From: Desulfobacterales bacterium
GTDB lineage: Bacteria; Desulfobacterota; Desulfobacteria; Desulfobacterales; Desulfobacteraceae
Reading direction: 5' to 3'
Length of the DNA: 14,159 nucleotides
Assembly (NCBI GenBank): GCA_022361535.1
Contig: JAKSAU010001169.1
Span: forward strand, 1-14,159
Positions 5,876 to 12,460 of the stretch are shown here, one piece after another. Position numbers and translations under genes: made by a program. Numbering within the stretch: the first letter of the stretch is position 1; every line of letters begins with the position of its first letter. The notes beneath the pieces were generated by a model that worked only from the letters and a program-made list of their open reading frames with translations, searched no databases and was not told the DNA's origin.

Positions 5876-8089
5876 CTATCCTACAAGCGGATCCATTGTC
5901 AGTGCAGGATGGCCTTTTTCCTGGAGGAAGGGGAGAATCTCCTCTTCAGTGATACCCACAGTTTCATCAGCGATCTTGTCAAAAAGATCAGGTTCGCCGA
6001 GCTCAGCACCGCGTGCATCAATTCTCTCTTTGAGCTCTTCTTTGAGCATCTTAGGCATCCAGACCATTCTTAAGAGGCCGCCGTCACCAGCAATGAATTT
6101 TTTCTGGGTAACGTTGAACTTGGAGTGACCAACAAAACCCGGAGAGGAAGCACCACCGCCCATTACACCGGCAAGTGTGGTGAACTTCATACCGCAAGGA
6201 GTTTCTCCGCCGTAGTCACGGCCAACAGTCATAACACCGTTACAAGCCGGCAGCATGGCAGCGATACATTCGCAGCAACCGCAAGTGGTCATGGGATCAT
6301 GAACCATGGAGTAGAAGTTGTAGTGAGTGATCGCCCCTCTGGAGGCTTTCTGAATAAACTCGTTAACGCCTTTGAACTGGCCGAGTTTTGCATCAAGTAC
6401 TTCACCCTTTTCGATGGGCTGGTTGGGGCCGGTCGGGTTGATCTCGAAGGATGCTTTACAGTCCATCCAGTTGTAAGCACCGCACAGCCCTGTTCTTTCC
6501 GGGGATACGGTACAAACGTGGGATGGTGCAAAAGACTGGCAAAGCGTACAAGAGTAGAAGGTTTCTACATCTTCGTCAGTCATCTTGTCAACACGTTCGT
6601 CACGGGTCTTGTAGTTGTCACGAGCAGTGGCAGTCATCTTGTCTACATCTTCCTGCTTGGTGTAGAGAGTGACCTGAACCTTGTCGACAATCTTGGTGAA
6701 ATCCTGATGGAACTTAGCATGGAGAACTACACCGATGTCTTTCAGGGTAAACCCTTTTTCAACAGCAGCCTTGGATACACGTACCCAGGAGATGTCCCTC
6801 TGGCCGATATGCATGATACCCTGTATGTAGTTGATCAGATGATGGATCTGACGTTCCATGATGGGCTCAAAGTCTTCCTGGAATTCACGGCCTGCGATCT
6901 GGACGTAAATGCCAAGTGGGAAGGTGTCACCTTCTTTAAGGTCTGTGATGTCCGGACCAATGACGTCTACCTTACCATCTTCAATTTCATTCATTTCAGC
7001 GCGTTTTACAAGCTCAGTACACTGAGTTTTTCCGCCGCCGCACTGTACGTGAAGATCTGCGCCACGAACACGTTCACCTTCGTATGCAGGACCAAAAGAC
7101 AGCGGGATATCAATTTCTGTAACAGAAACCTTCAGGCCGCGGACTTCAACTGATTTTTGTACCATTTCTTCATGGGCAATCGGAGCAACCACATGTTCGT
7201 AAGTACAAATACCAGTAGGCAGGATTTCAGGAATCGGTGTATCAGCGATGGTCGGGAAACCCCAGTTAACACAACCGGCTGCTGCAACACCCCATTCAGT
7301 ACCAACATCACCAAGGGCGTTAACAAATGCAAATACCCTTTCTTTGTTGTACTTGAGGATGGTTTTGTAATCACCAGGCTGTACACCGCCAAATGCCATG
7401 GCTGCCCTGTTGGCAAACCCGAGAGCAAATACGGCTGAGGAGATATCCGGACCAAAAGGAACGATACGGGTATTCCAACCTACCTGCATGCCAGCTTCCA
7501 GGCATTGTTCAATCAGAGTGTTGCCATTGTGGTTGGCTGCACAGAAGATGTACAATGATTTTTTCTGGTAATCTTCGATGATCATTTTGGCAGTTTCTGC
7601 ATCCGGCGCAGCACCAACCATCGCGGCAAAACCAGGGGCAGAACCGTCAACAAATTCAACACCACGTTTACGCAGGATGGTATCATCAGCTGCACCAACC
7701 CAAAGTTTTCCATTATCAACATCCGGGTCTTCCTGGGCAATGTAAAAATCTGGATCGTTCAGATAACGAAGCGCTTCTTTTACTTCGTAGGAAATGATGC
7801 CGGCCATACCGGCGTCAAGGAGTGGCCCAAGGTACGGAAGCCAGTTTTTCAGACGGATATGCGGAGGCAAAAGGCCTCTGGCAAAGTCCATGGGTTTTTT
7901 CAGGTCTTCGAGTGTCTCACATTTCAAACCTGTGAGAGAATAGATAACCGGTAGATAGTAAGCAGTATTCGGAAATCCGATTTTAGTGCTGGCATCATAG
8001 GTCTGAAGTGCTTTTTCAAGCAGACCTTCAACCTCAGCAACCACTTTATAACCACCCTGAATGGCAGCAAATGCGATCAATTTAGACAT
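5876..8089 (-). CDS. acsB: Acetyl-CoA synthase subunit of CODH/ACS
   Basis: This 737-residue cytosolic enzyme makes or cleaves acetyl-CoA from CO, CoA and the methyl group on the corrinoid protein. It is the full-length bacterial type (Moorella: 729 residues), with the N-terminal domain (about 1-310) that contacts CODH and carries the CO channel. The [4Fe-4S] ligands of the A-cluster are Cys514, Cys517, Cys526 and Cys536, spaced C-x2-C-x8-C-x9-C. The distal nickel site is the CGC at 603-605, the proximal Ni being bridged by the neighbouring cysteines. All are offset by exactly eight from the Moorella numbering. The ATG start is preceded by AGGAGG. The gene follows acsA after 65 bases, the only acs gap without a strong hairpin. 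Confidence 0.96.
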   Translation of the reverse strand: MSKLIAFAAIQGGYKVVAEVEGLLEKALQTYDASTKIGFPNTAYYLPVIYSLTGLKCETLEDLKKPMDFARGLLPPHIRLKNWLPYLGPLLDAGMAGIISYEVKEALRYLNDPDFYIAQEDPDVDNGKLWVGAADDTILRKRGVEFVDGSAPGFAAMVGAAPDAETAKMIIEDYQKKSLYIFCAANHNGNTLIEQCLEAGMQVGWNTRIVPFGPDISSAVFALGFANRAAMAFGGVQPGDYKTILKYNKERVFAFVNALGDVGTEWGVAAAGCVNWGFPTIADTPIPEILPTGICTYEHVVAPIAHEEMVQKSVEVRGLKVSVTEIDIPLSFGPAYEGERVRGADLHVQCGGGKTQCTELVKRAEMNEIEDGKVDVIGPDITDLKEGDTFPLGIYVQIAGREFQEDFEPIMERQIHHLINYIQGIMHIGQRDISWVRVSKAAVEKGFTLKDIGVVLHAKFHQDFTKIVDKVQVTLYTKQEDVDKMTATARDNYKTRDERVDKMTDEDVETFYSCTLCQSFAPSHVCTVSPERTGLCGAYNWMDCKASFEINPTGPNQPIEKGEVLDAKLGQFKGVNEFIQKASRGAITHYNFYSMVHDPMTTCGCCECIAAMLPACNGVMTVGRDYGGETPCGMKFTTLAGVMGGGASSPGFVGHSKFNVTQKKFIAGDGGLLRMVWMPKMLKEELKERIDARGAELGEPDLFDKIADETVGITEEEILPFLQEKGHPALTMDPLVG

Positions 8090-8154
8090 ATTATCTTTCC
8101 TCCTTCGTTGAGGATATTAGTTATTATTCTTGTAACCTTTTATTGTGCTGTTCC

Positions 8155-10179
8155 TTATGCTTCCAATGCCTGACGGTCAGCCATATCCATCAGAACTCTT
8201 TCCCTTGCCTTATCAATGCCAAGCTCTTTTCTCTTCTTGTCAATGTGGGCAATCATGAGGTGAGCATGTTTGATAGGATCTGATTCTACATCCCAGCCAG
8301 CACCGTATAGTTCTTCCATACCTTCTTTCAGGTACTTCTTGAATTCAGGTGCACCGTCGATGGGCAGGTAACCGCCAAAGACAGTGTAGATACCTGATGA
8401 TACAACATACTGACCAATGGAGATGGCTTTTTCACTCATCCATTCCGGTGCAGAACCCGCTACAGGCCAATCGCAAAGATCATTGCCCATGCCGCCGGCT
8501 TTAACAACTTCGATGGCAGCGTTCAGGATACGGGAATTGTCAACGCAGGATCCCAGGTGGAGAACCGGTGGAATACCTACTGTTTCGCAAATTTCTGCAA
8601 GGCCGGGGCCACAGTAAGCAGCTGCCGTATCCGGCTGGAGCAGGCCGTCCATGGCTGCAGTGATACCGCCGCAACCAGTGGTCAGAACTATAACATCGTT
8701 CTTGATCAGCTCTTTGATAACACCTAAGTGCGCACTATTATGGCGGGTTCTGGCATTGTTACAGCCAACAACACCTGCAACGCCACGGATACGACCGTTG
8801 ATCATGTTGTCATTCAGGGTGTAATAGGTACCGCGGAAGGTTCCGCCCAGGTGGTATTTAATTGATTCAACAGAGAATCCGGCAACCTGGGTTTCTTTTT
8901 CAGGCGGAATCTGAACGTCAGAGTCACGGTTTTGGAAGTTATCAATAGCCATTTTGACGATTCTCATTGCATCTTCCATGGCATGATGTTCGTCAAATTC
9001 AATGTGAACAACATTGGGTTGTTCCATGCGGGCCATGGGGTGCGTGGTGACCAGTTTGGTGTGGAAACACTTGGCTACGTTGGCCAGGTTCTGGAATACA
9101 CACTGAACGTCAACAACCATTGCATCACAAGCGCCTGTGATAATGGCTAATTCCTGCTGCAGGAAGTTACCTGCATTGGGTACGCCATGGCGCTGGAGTA
9201 CTTCGTTGGCCGTACAGCAGATACCGGAAAGCTGGATACCGTTGGCGCCTTTTTCTTTCGCATAATCAAGCATTTCCTGAGACTGAGTGGCAGCAACGAT
9301 CATTTCGGAAAGAACCGGCTCATGACCGTGAACGATGATGTTAACATGGTCTTGTTTCATTACACCCAGATTGGCTTCTGAGATCAAAGGAGAGGGCGTA
9401 CCGAACATAACATCCTGAAGGTCAGTCGCGATCCAGGAACCGGTAAGATCTGCCAAGGCGGCTCTTGCACCCTGTTTCATGAGGTTTTTATAATCCTGGT
9501 CAACGCCCATGTGGGTTCTGTGCATGATATCAACAATTTCCCTGTCGATATTCCTGGGAAGAACACCCAATTTTTTCCACAGCTCTTGGCGGGCTTCGGG
9601 AAAGTGTTTGTGAACCAGAGTGTTTGAACCGACTTTACCCCATTCCGCGATGGCAGCTTCAGCAACTTCAAGGGTGATTTCATCCATGTCGCGGTCAACC
9701 ATTTCACCGTCAACTTCAACCTTGGTCTCTACACCGTAATGGGGTGCAATGGATAGCAGTTTGATTGGATCTTTAACTTTGTAATCTTCGGTTTCTTTTC
9801 TGGCAACAGAAAGGAATACTTCTGCCACGGTTCTGCCGTGGTCAGAGTGGGCTGCAGCGCCGCCTGCGATCATGCGCAGGAAGTTACGGGCTGCAATGGT
9901 GTTGGCAGTAGCACCGCAAAGTCCTTTTCTGGTATCTTCGCCTTCAATGCCTGCTTTGGGAAGGGGAAGACGGCAGGGACCCATGGCGCAGTTTTTACAG
10001 CAGATACCCTGAATACCAATGTTACATTGTTTCATGTTGACCGCTCTGTCAAAGACAGTATCGATTCCCAGTTCATGGGAGCGGGCAATCATTTTTTGGG
10101 TTGCTCTATCAACAGATGCTTGTATTGGATCAGCCAATTTTGGAGCTTTTTTGGCTGCCTTAGCTTTCTTTTCTACCAT
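8155..10179 (-). CDS. acsA: Anaerobic Ni-Fe carbon monoxide dehydrogenase, catalytic subunit
   Basis: This 674-residue cytosolic homodimeric enzyme (CooS/AcsA family) interconverts CO2 and CO and passes CO to ACS. Cys52 and Cys60 match the inter-subunit D-cluster, and Cys61, Cys64, Cys69 and Cys88 match the B-cluster. The C-cluster ligands are a His in VHGHEP (284 or 286), Cys322 (GICC), Cys360 (DVQC), Cys473 (VGC), Cys503 (TTGC) and Cys545 (LGSC). The Cys503-Cys545 distance is 42, against about 50 in the structurally known enzymes as I recall them. The N-terminus has a Lys/Ala-rich leader (residues 2-14), odd but short. Its place between acsD and acsB marks it as the ACS-linked CODH rather than a free CooS. 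AGGAGG lies eight bases before the ATG, within a small hairpin. Confidence 0.96.
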   Translation of the reverse strand: MVEKKAKAAKKAPKLADPIQASVDRATQKMIARSHELGIDTVFDRAVNMKQCNIGIQGICCKNCAMGPCRLPLPKAGIEGEDTRKGLCGATANTIAARNFLRMIAGGAAAHSDHGRTVAEVFLSVARKETEDYKVKDPIKLLSIAPHYGVETKVEVDGEMVDRDMDEITLEVAEAAIAEWGKVGSNTLVHKHFPEARQELWKKLGVLPRNIDREIVDIMHRTHMGVDQDYKNLMKQGARAALADLTGSWIATDLQDVMFGTPSPLISEANLGVMKQDHVNIIVHGHEPVLSEMIVAATQSQEMLDYAKEKGANGIQLSGICCTANEVLQRHGVPNAGNFLQQELAIITGACDAMVVDVQCVFQNLANVAKCFHTKLVTTHPMARMEQPNVVHIEFDEHHAMEDAMRIVKMAIDNFQNRDSDVQIPPEKETQVAGFSVESIKYHLGGTFRGTYYTLNDNMINGRIRGVAGVVGCNNARTRHNSAHLGVIKELIKNDVIVLTTGCGGITAAMDGLLQPDTAAAYCGPGLAEICETVGIPPVLHLGSCVDNSRILNAAIEVVKAGGMGNDLCDWPVAGSAPEWMSEKAISIGQYVVSSGIYTVFGGYLPIDGAPEFKKYLKEGMEELYGAGWDVESDPIKHAHLMIAHIDKKRKELGIDKARERVLMDMADRQALEA

Positions 10180-10180
10180 T

Positions 10181-10195
10181 AGAGGTTCCTCCTCT
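10181..10195 (-). promoter_or_regulatory. Small hairpin over the acsA ribosome binding site
   Basis: On the minus strand AGAGG (10195-10191) can pair with CCTCT (10185-10181) around the loop AGGAA. Most of the Shine-Dalgarno AGGAGG is therefore inside the stem-loop, two bases before the ATG. The stem is only 5 bp, so it would modulate rather than block initiation. Confidence 0.4.
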
Positions 10196-10209
10196 TGATT
10201 ATTATATAT

Positions 10210-10234
10210 AAAAAATGCAGCCTATGAGGCTGCA
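10210..10234 (-). terminator. Terminator-like hairpin between acsD and acsA
   Basis: A perfect 7-bp stem, TGCAGCC (10216-10222) with GGCTGCA (10228-10234), and a 5-base loop. On the minus strand it is followed by TTTTTTATATATAAT, which is the shape of an intrinsic terminator. It begins 10 bases after the acsD stop. No promoter fits between it and acsA, so acsA must depend on read-through. Confidence 0.72.
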
Positions 10235-10243
10235 ACTTGTCAA

Positions 10244-11806
10244 TTAGCTTGCTCTCTTGTGTATTCTGTCAAGATCAGCAATAATTCTTTCAAGCATTGA
10301 CTTGTTAACGGCTGCCGGGGTTTTCTTAACCTCGGTTTTGGGTGCAGACGCTCTTTGAGCATCGGCTTTGGCTCTTTCAGCTGCACGCCGTTCTCTGATT
10401 GCTTCTTCTTCAGCTTCCCTTGCTGCAGCTGCATCCAGTTCGGCTTTCTTTTTGGCTTCTTCAGCTGCTTTGGCGTCCGCTTCAGCTTTGGCCTTGGCGT
10501 CCGCTTCAGCTTTGGCTTTTGCTTCAGCGTCTGCTTTGGCTTTGGCTTCGGCATCTGCCTTAGCTTTAGCTTCTGCTTCAGCTTTGGCTTTTGCTTCTGC
10601 TTCAGGATCTACGGCAGGTGCAGCAGGGGCTTCTTCTTTTGCAGGAGCCGCCGGGGCAGCTTCAGCTTTAGGAGCCTCTTTCTTCGGTGCCGGAGCAGCT
10701 TCAGCTTTAGGTGCTTCCTTCTTAGGAGCAGCTTTTTTAGGAGCAGGAGCAGCTTTCTTTTCTTCTTCAATGGTTAGATCCGGTTCCGGAGCCATACCGG
10801 CAAAATCAATTTCAACATCATCGCAGAGTTTTGCGATGGGAGCGACATCTGCAGCAGAGCCGCCGTCAACGGCAAGGTCAATAAAGGCCTTGGCCAGTTT
10901 GATGGCTTCGGGGTGGCGCATGATCATAAGGCTTGAACCGGACATCAGGTAAGAAACCGCGCCTACAGCTTCCATTAATATAGCGCGTTTTTCCGGATCA
11001 CCTAGTTCAGGGGCTTCTTCTACAGTCTGTTTTGCTTCTTTACATTTCCAGACTTCGTTACCCAGATTATTGATCATGGGGTTCTGGAGTTTGTCATCAC
11101 CCTGGGTCATAGCTGCCTGGGAAAGGCGTTCCATAACCGAATAGGTGTACTCAAGACCATAGCCCAGACCACCAGTTGTCGGGTCAACAATAACCTTGTC
11201 CAGTGAAACGCCCAAGTTTTCCAGCAGGATGTTAACCTGTTTCGCCAGGTTGACATCAATGGGAGAAGAAGAAATAACGGTGTGGCCGTAACCCATGGCT
11301 GCAGCACCGATACCTTTATGGTTCTTTTCTTCAACCGGACCCAGGATCAGATTTTCACCTTCGCAGGACTCAGCTATTTGTTTTAAAACTTCTTCATCTT
11401 TGGCAGGTACAGCACATCCCCAGACGATCAGCGGAACGTCAATGGCACCAAGTACACTTTTTACTGTAGCAGCGGCATCTTCGGGGCTTGCATCTTTGTC
11501 ATTGGGATCTGTGCTTTTAAGCTGGAGGACAACGGCCTGTGCGCCATAATCTTCCACACATTTTTTTGCCCAGGCCGCAGGATCTGATACCACATCCTTA
11601 AACGGTGCAAGGGCTGCTTCTGGCCAGTCTTCAGGAGCCATATCCCAGATTTCCATGGCAACCACGGGCTTGTTGGGCATCTCTCCTTCAAACTGGTAAA
11701 AAGGATAACTTGTTTGTCCGCCGACGGTAAGCGCAGTGTCGCCTTTGCCAATGGTAACACCTTTAATACTGCCGGCATAAGTTTCTTTGGTTATTTCAAA
11801 TCCCAC
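10244..11806 (-). CDS. acsD: Corrinoid/iron-sulfur protein small (delta) subunit with long C-terminal extension
   Basis: This is the first gene of the operon and encodes 520 residues. Residues 1 to about 340 form the usual AcsD/CdhD TIM-barrel subunit (Moorella: about 320), which pairs with AcsC and caps the cobamide. Typical segments are TSYPFYQFEGEMPNKPVVAMEI (32-53) and VDPTTGGLGYGLEYTYSVMERL (207-228). The rest is an extension. Residues 345-400 are a Pro/Ala/Lys linker with an exact 13-residue tandem repeat (361-373 and 374-386). Residues 402-447 are an alternating Ala/charged helix with an 8-residue period, which grades into an Ala/Glu/Lys/Arg-rich helix to about 487. A tail at 500-518 is predicted to be an amphipathic helix. 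The start is GTG, with AGGAGGT four bases upstream. Continuous coding and synonymous variation between repeats argue against a frameshift artefact. Confidence 0.94.
   Translation of the reverse strand: MGFEITKETYAGSIKGVTIGKGDTALTVGGQTSYPFYQFEGEMPNKPVVAMEIWDMAPEDWPEAALAPFKDVVSDPAAWAKKCVEDYGAQAVVLQLKSTDPNDKDASPEDAAATVKSVLGAIDVPLIVWGCAVPAKDEEVLKQIAESCEGENLILGPVEEKNHKGIGAAAMGYGHTVISSSPIDVNLAKQVNILLENLGVSLDKVIVDPTTGGLGYGLEYTYSVMERLSQAAMTQGDDKLQNPMINNLGNEVWKCKEAKQTVEEAPELGDPEKRAILMEAVGAVSYLMSGSSLMIMRHPEAIKLAKAFIDLAVDGGSAADVAPIAKLCDDVEIDFAGMAPEPDLTIEEEKKAAPAPKKAAPKKEAPKAEAAPAPKKEAPKAEAAPAAPAKEEAPAAPAVDPEAEAKAKAEAEAKAKADAEAKAKADAEAKAKAEADAKAKAEADAKAAEEAKKKAELDAAAAREAEEEAIRERRAAERAKADAQRASAPKTEVKKTPAAVNKSMLERIIADLDRIHKRAS
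10457..10606 (-). repeat. 24-bp tandem repeats inside acsD
   Basis: About six units of 24 bp encode eight-residue blocks of the type EAKAKAEA. Two neighbouring units, at 10470-10492 and 10494-10516, are identical over 23 bases. The others differ mostly at synonymous sites. They encode residues 401-450 of AcsD. Confidence 0.9.
10649..10726 (-). repeat. 39-bp tandem duplication inside acsD
   Basis: Two adjacent 39-bp units (10649-10687 and 10688-10726) both encode PKKEAPKAEAAPA. They differ at several bases, all silent, so the duplication is old and kept at the protein level. Confidence 0.85.
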
Positions 11807-11868
11807 TTTTACCTCCTAAATTATAGATAGTTATGAGTTGGGGGGGGTTAGAATTAAAAAGACGTGAA

Positions 11869-11989
11869 GTTATCGAAAAAAGGGAAATAAATAAAAAAAA
11901 TAAGGAACGGTCTTTATCAAATGGGTTTACCCTGATTTTGACGTTCCTTACCATATATTTACCTTAATATAGGTTAATAGTTCGATAAC
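11869..11989. repeat. 9-bp inverted repeat flanking the acsD leader hairpin
   Basis: GTTATCGAA (11869-11877) and its exact complement TTCGATAAC (11981-11989) lie 103 bases apart, on either side of the hairpin. They could close a long leader RNA structure or be paired operator sites. One copy sits at the predicted transcription start. Confidence 0.6.
11901..11950 (-). promoter_or_regulatory. Leader hairpin plus U-tract upstream of acsD: candidate attenuator
   Basis: TAAGGAACG (11950-11942) pairs perfectly with CGTTCCTTA (11909-11901). Inside, TCAAA (11941-11937) pairs with TTTGA (11921-11917), and GGG pairs with CCC around a TAAA loop, leaving a 7-base bulge. On the minus strand the outer stem runs straight into TTTTTTTTAT (11900-11891). 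This is the layout of an intrinsic terminator inside the acsD leader, about 95 bases before the GTG. No known riboswitch class was recognised. Confidence 0.6.
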
Positions 11990-11997
11990 AGGTATTG

Positions 11998-12024
11998 ATT
12001 ATAATTGTTCGGGTTTTTTGTCAA
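11998..12024 (-). promoter_or_regulatory. Candidate promoter of the acsDABCE operon
   Basis: On the minus strand a perfect TTGACA (12024-12019) and a perfect TATAAT (12003-11998) are separated by 15 bases, shorter than the ideal 17. Transcription would start near 11990 and give a leader of about 185 bases before the acsD GTG. Confidence 0.6.
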
Positions 12025-12325
12025 TAGATGAGTGAATTTATTGATTTGGAGCCTTTAAGCCAACATTATCAACTATTTCAACACTTTTGGCGGTTTCAAA
12101 TAAAAGTGAGCGTTTATTGAATCTAATTTAGTTTTTAAATTAAAATCGTATCGGCGAAATAGATTTATTTTCACTTTTTTTTACAAACACCTTTTATAAT
12201 ATGCAAATCGCGTTTATAGCCTTGGTTTCCAGTATCTTCGAAAGGCTTTCAGGGCAGTCAGACTTAAAATTATCAACGGTCTCAATAATATACAAAAAAG
12301 ATGGGTGGCTAATTCATACAAAAGG

Positions 12326-12352
12326 TTGATTTTTTCCTTTTATTTATATAGT
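12326..12352 (+). promoter_or_regulatory. Possible fhs promoter
   Basis: TTGATT (12326-12331) and TATAGT (12347-12352) are separated by 15 bases, the same short spacing as the acsD promoter candidate. They lie about 110 bases before fhs. The region is AT-rich, so chance matches are likely. Confidence 0.3.
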
Positions 12353-12421
12353 TAGGGTATTCAGTTAGGCTTTTTGGGATTCAAAAGACGGAAAAACTTG
12401 GTTTCTATTACTTTTTATCAT

Positions 12422-12438
12422 GGCCTGGTATACAGGCC
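12422..12438 (+). other. Hairpin in the fhs leader
   Basis: A perfect 6-bp stem, GGCCTG (12422-12427) with CAGGCC (12433-12438), and a 5-base loop, ending ten bases before the fhs ribosome binding site AAAGGAG (12448-12454). There is no U-tract. It may affect mRNA stability or translation. Confidence 0.5.
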
Positions 12439-12460
12439 CCAATCTACAAAGGAGTAAGCC

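Larger units (their letters stand above)
11818..12460. other. Divergent AT-rich regulatory spacer between acsD and fhs
   Basis: No gene of convincing length was found in these 640 bases. The acsD side holds the operon promoter, the leader hairpin and a run of eight G (11840-11847). The middle (about 12025-12325) is very AT-rich. It carries an inverted repeat CACTTTT (12082-12088) / AAAAGTG (12102-12108) and two copies of ATTATCAAC (12065-12073 and 12269-12277), whose meaning is unknown. The fhs side has a possible promoter and a leader hairpin. No tRNA, riboswitch or mobile-element signature was seen. Confidence 0.75.

Noticed and set aside
6125..7153. A 342-codon plus-strand open frame inside acsB
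   Set aside because: It lies wholly antisense to a confidently identified gene. Its translation has no recognisable domain, and codon bias of the sense gene explains the lack of stops.
10457..10606. CRISPR array or TolA homology suggested by the short tandem repeats
   Set aside because: The repeats are in-frame coding sequence with no spacers. The likeness to TolA comes from shared Ala/Lys/Glu composition, not from homology that can be shown.
10355..10952. Long plus-strand open frames opposite the AcsD extension, rich in Ala/Ser/Leu or Phe/Ser/Cys
   Set aside because: They are mirror images of the low-complexity Ala/Lys/Glu codons of acsD. They have no ribosome binding site and improbable composition.
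11807..11990. Cobalamin or tetrahydrofolate riboswitch in the acsD leader
   Set aside because: It would make biological sense, but none of the conserved core sequences of these riboswitches as I know them could be found.
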